Source: JANWHF01 sp036276235
GTDB lineage: Bacteria; Planctomycetota; Phycisphaerae; Tepidisphaerales; Tepidisphaeraceae
Assembly (NCBI GenBank): GCA_036276235.1
Contig: DATBDZ010000156.1
Location: 1 to 13,322 of the forward strand
Direction: 5' to 3'
Length of the DNA: 13,322 nucleotides
Shown: in pieces, positions 13,275-13,322 of the stretch
How the letters are laid out: every line of letters begins with the position of its first letter
Position numbering within the stretch: position 1 is the first letter of the stretch
Made by a program: the position numbers and the translations under genes
Notes under the pieces: model-generated
Databases searched by the model: none
The model's input: only the letters and a program-made list of their open reading frames with translations
What the model was told of the DNA's origin: nothing

Positions 13275-13322
13275 GTTGAGCTGAACCGATCGTCACTATG
13301 GGGATTGCTTCTGTTGGGGCGG

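Larger units (their letters stand above)
12072..13322. other. Gene-free, AT-richer repeat island
   Basis: No frame in this stretch looks like a conserved protein. It holds the two-copy module, the tandem 7- and 8-mers and the inverted-repeat elements listed separately. Short minus-strand frames exist across both module copies but their reading frames do not agree between copies. The base composition is visibly richer in A and T from about 12200 onward than in the rest of the window. Confidence 0.7.

Noticed and set aside
13190..13281. Integron attC site, because GTTGAGC at 13275-13281 fits the GTTRRRY core
   Set aside because: No matching RYYYAAC at the other end, and the stem is perfectly paired without the unpaired bases an attC needs; no integrase gene or cassette array.

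Overview
The window looks like a piece of chromosome from a high-GC planctomycete, most likely of the Phycisphaerae type. The main clue is a small two-membrane-segment protein at 10751-11176 that ends in a C-x2-C-G-Y-D-L-R-A-T-P ... C-P-E-C-G zinc ribbon, a C-terminal signature I associate with that group. Supporting clues are Tat-type leaders, weak or absent Shine-Dalgarno sites on several genes, a SPINDLY-like TPR glycosyltransferase, and intergenic DNA full of hairpin repeats. This assignment is inference; there is no rRNA or other marker gene in the window.

Layout: (1) 1-1203, two small exported, probably lipid-anchored proteins on the + strand, the first possibly cut by the window edge. 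(2) 1212-3185, a two-gene minus-strand unit: a short-chain dehydrogenase/reductase-like protein that lacks the usual catalytic serine, followed by a GT1-type glycosyltransferase. (3) 3255-7032, + strand: a small three-helix membrane protein, then a probable operon of a Tat-exported hydroxypyruvate-isomerase-like TIM barrel and a large Tat-exported protein with a transglutaminase-like fold without the nucleophilic cysteine and a cysteine-bearing hydrophobic tail. (4) 7033-7333, a convergent intergenic region with at least three hairpins. (5) 7334-9082, minus strand: TPR plus GT41 O-GlcNAc-transferase-like protein. (6) 9083-9443, a divergent intergenic region carrying a tandem family of double-hairpin repeats whose stems co-vary. 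(7) 9444-11176, + strand: an exported serine hydrolase of the beta-lactamase/DD-peptidase fold and the zinc-ribbon membrane protein. (8) 11496-12071, minus strand, an unrecognised 191-residue protein. (9) 12072-13322, an AT-richer gene-free island made of repeats: two copies of a module of about 230 bp at a constant offset of about 425 bp, tandem 7- and 8-mers, and two small inverted-repeat elements each flanked by a 4-bp direct repeat.

The genes do not form one obvious pathway. The nearest thing to a functional unit is the isomerase/transglutaminase-like pair, which share strand, close spacing and Tat export. The strongest structural novelty is in the non-coding DNA: the two MITE-like elements, the duplicated module, and several hairpins in different intergenic regions that share the same G-TACT-C apex. 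I found no tRNA, rRNA, CRISPR array, transposase gene or recognisable defence system.
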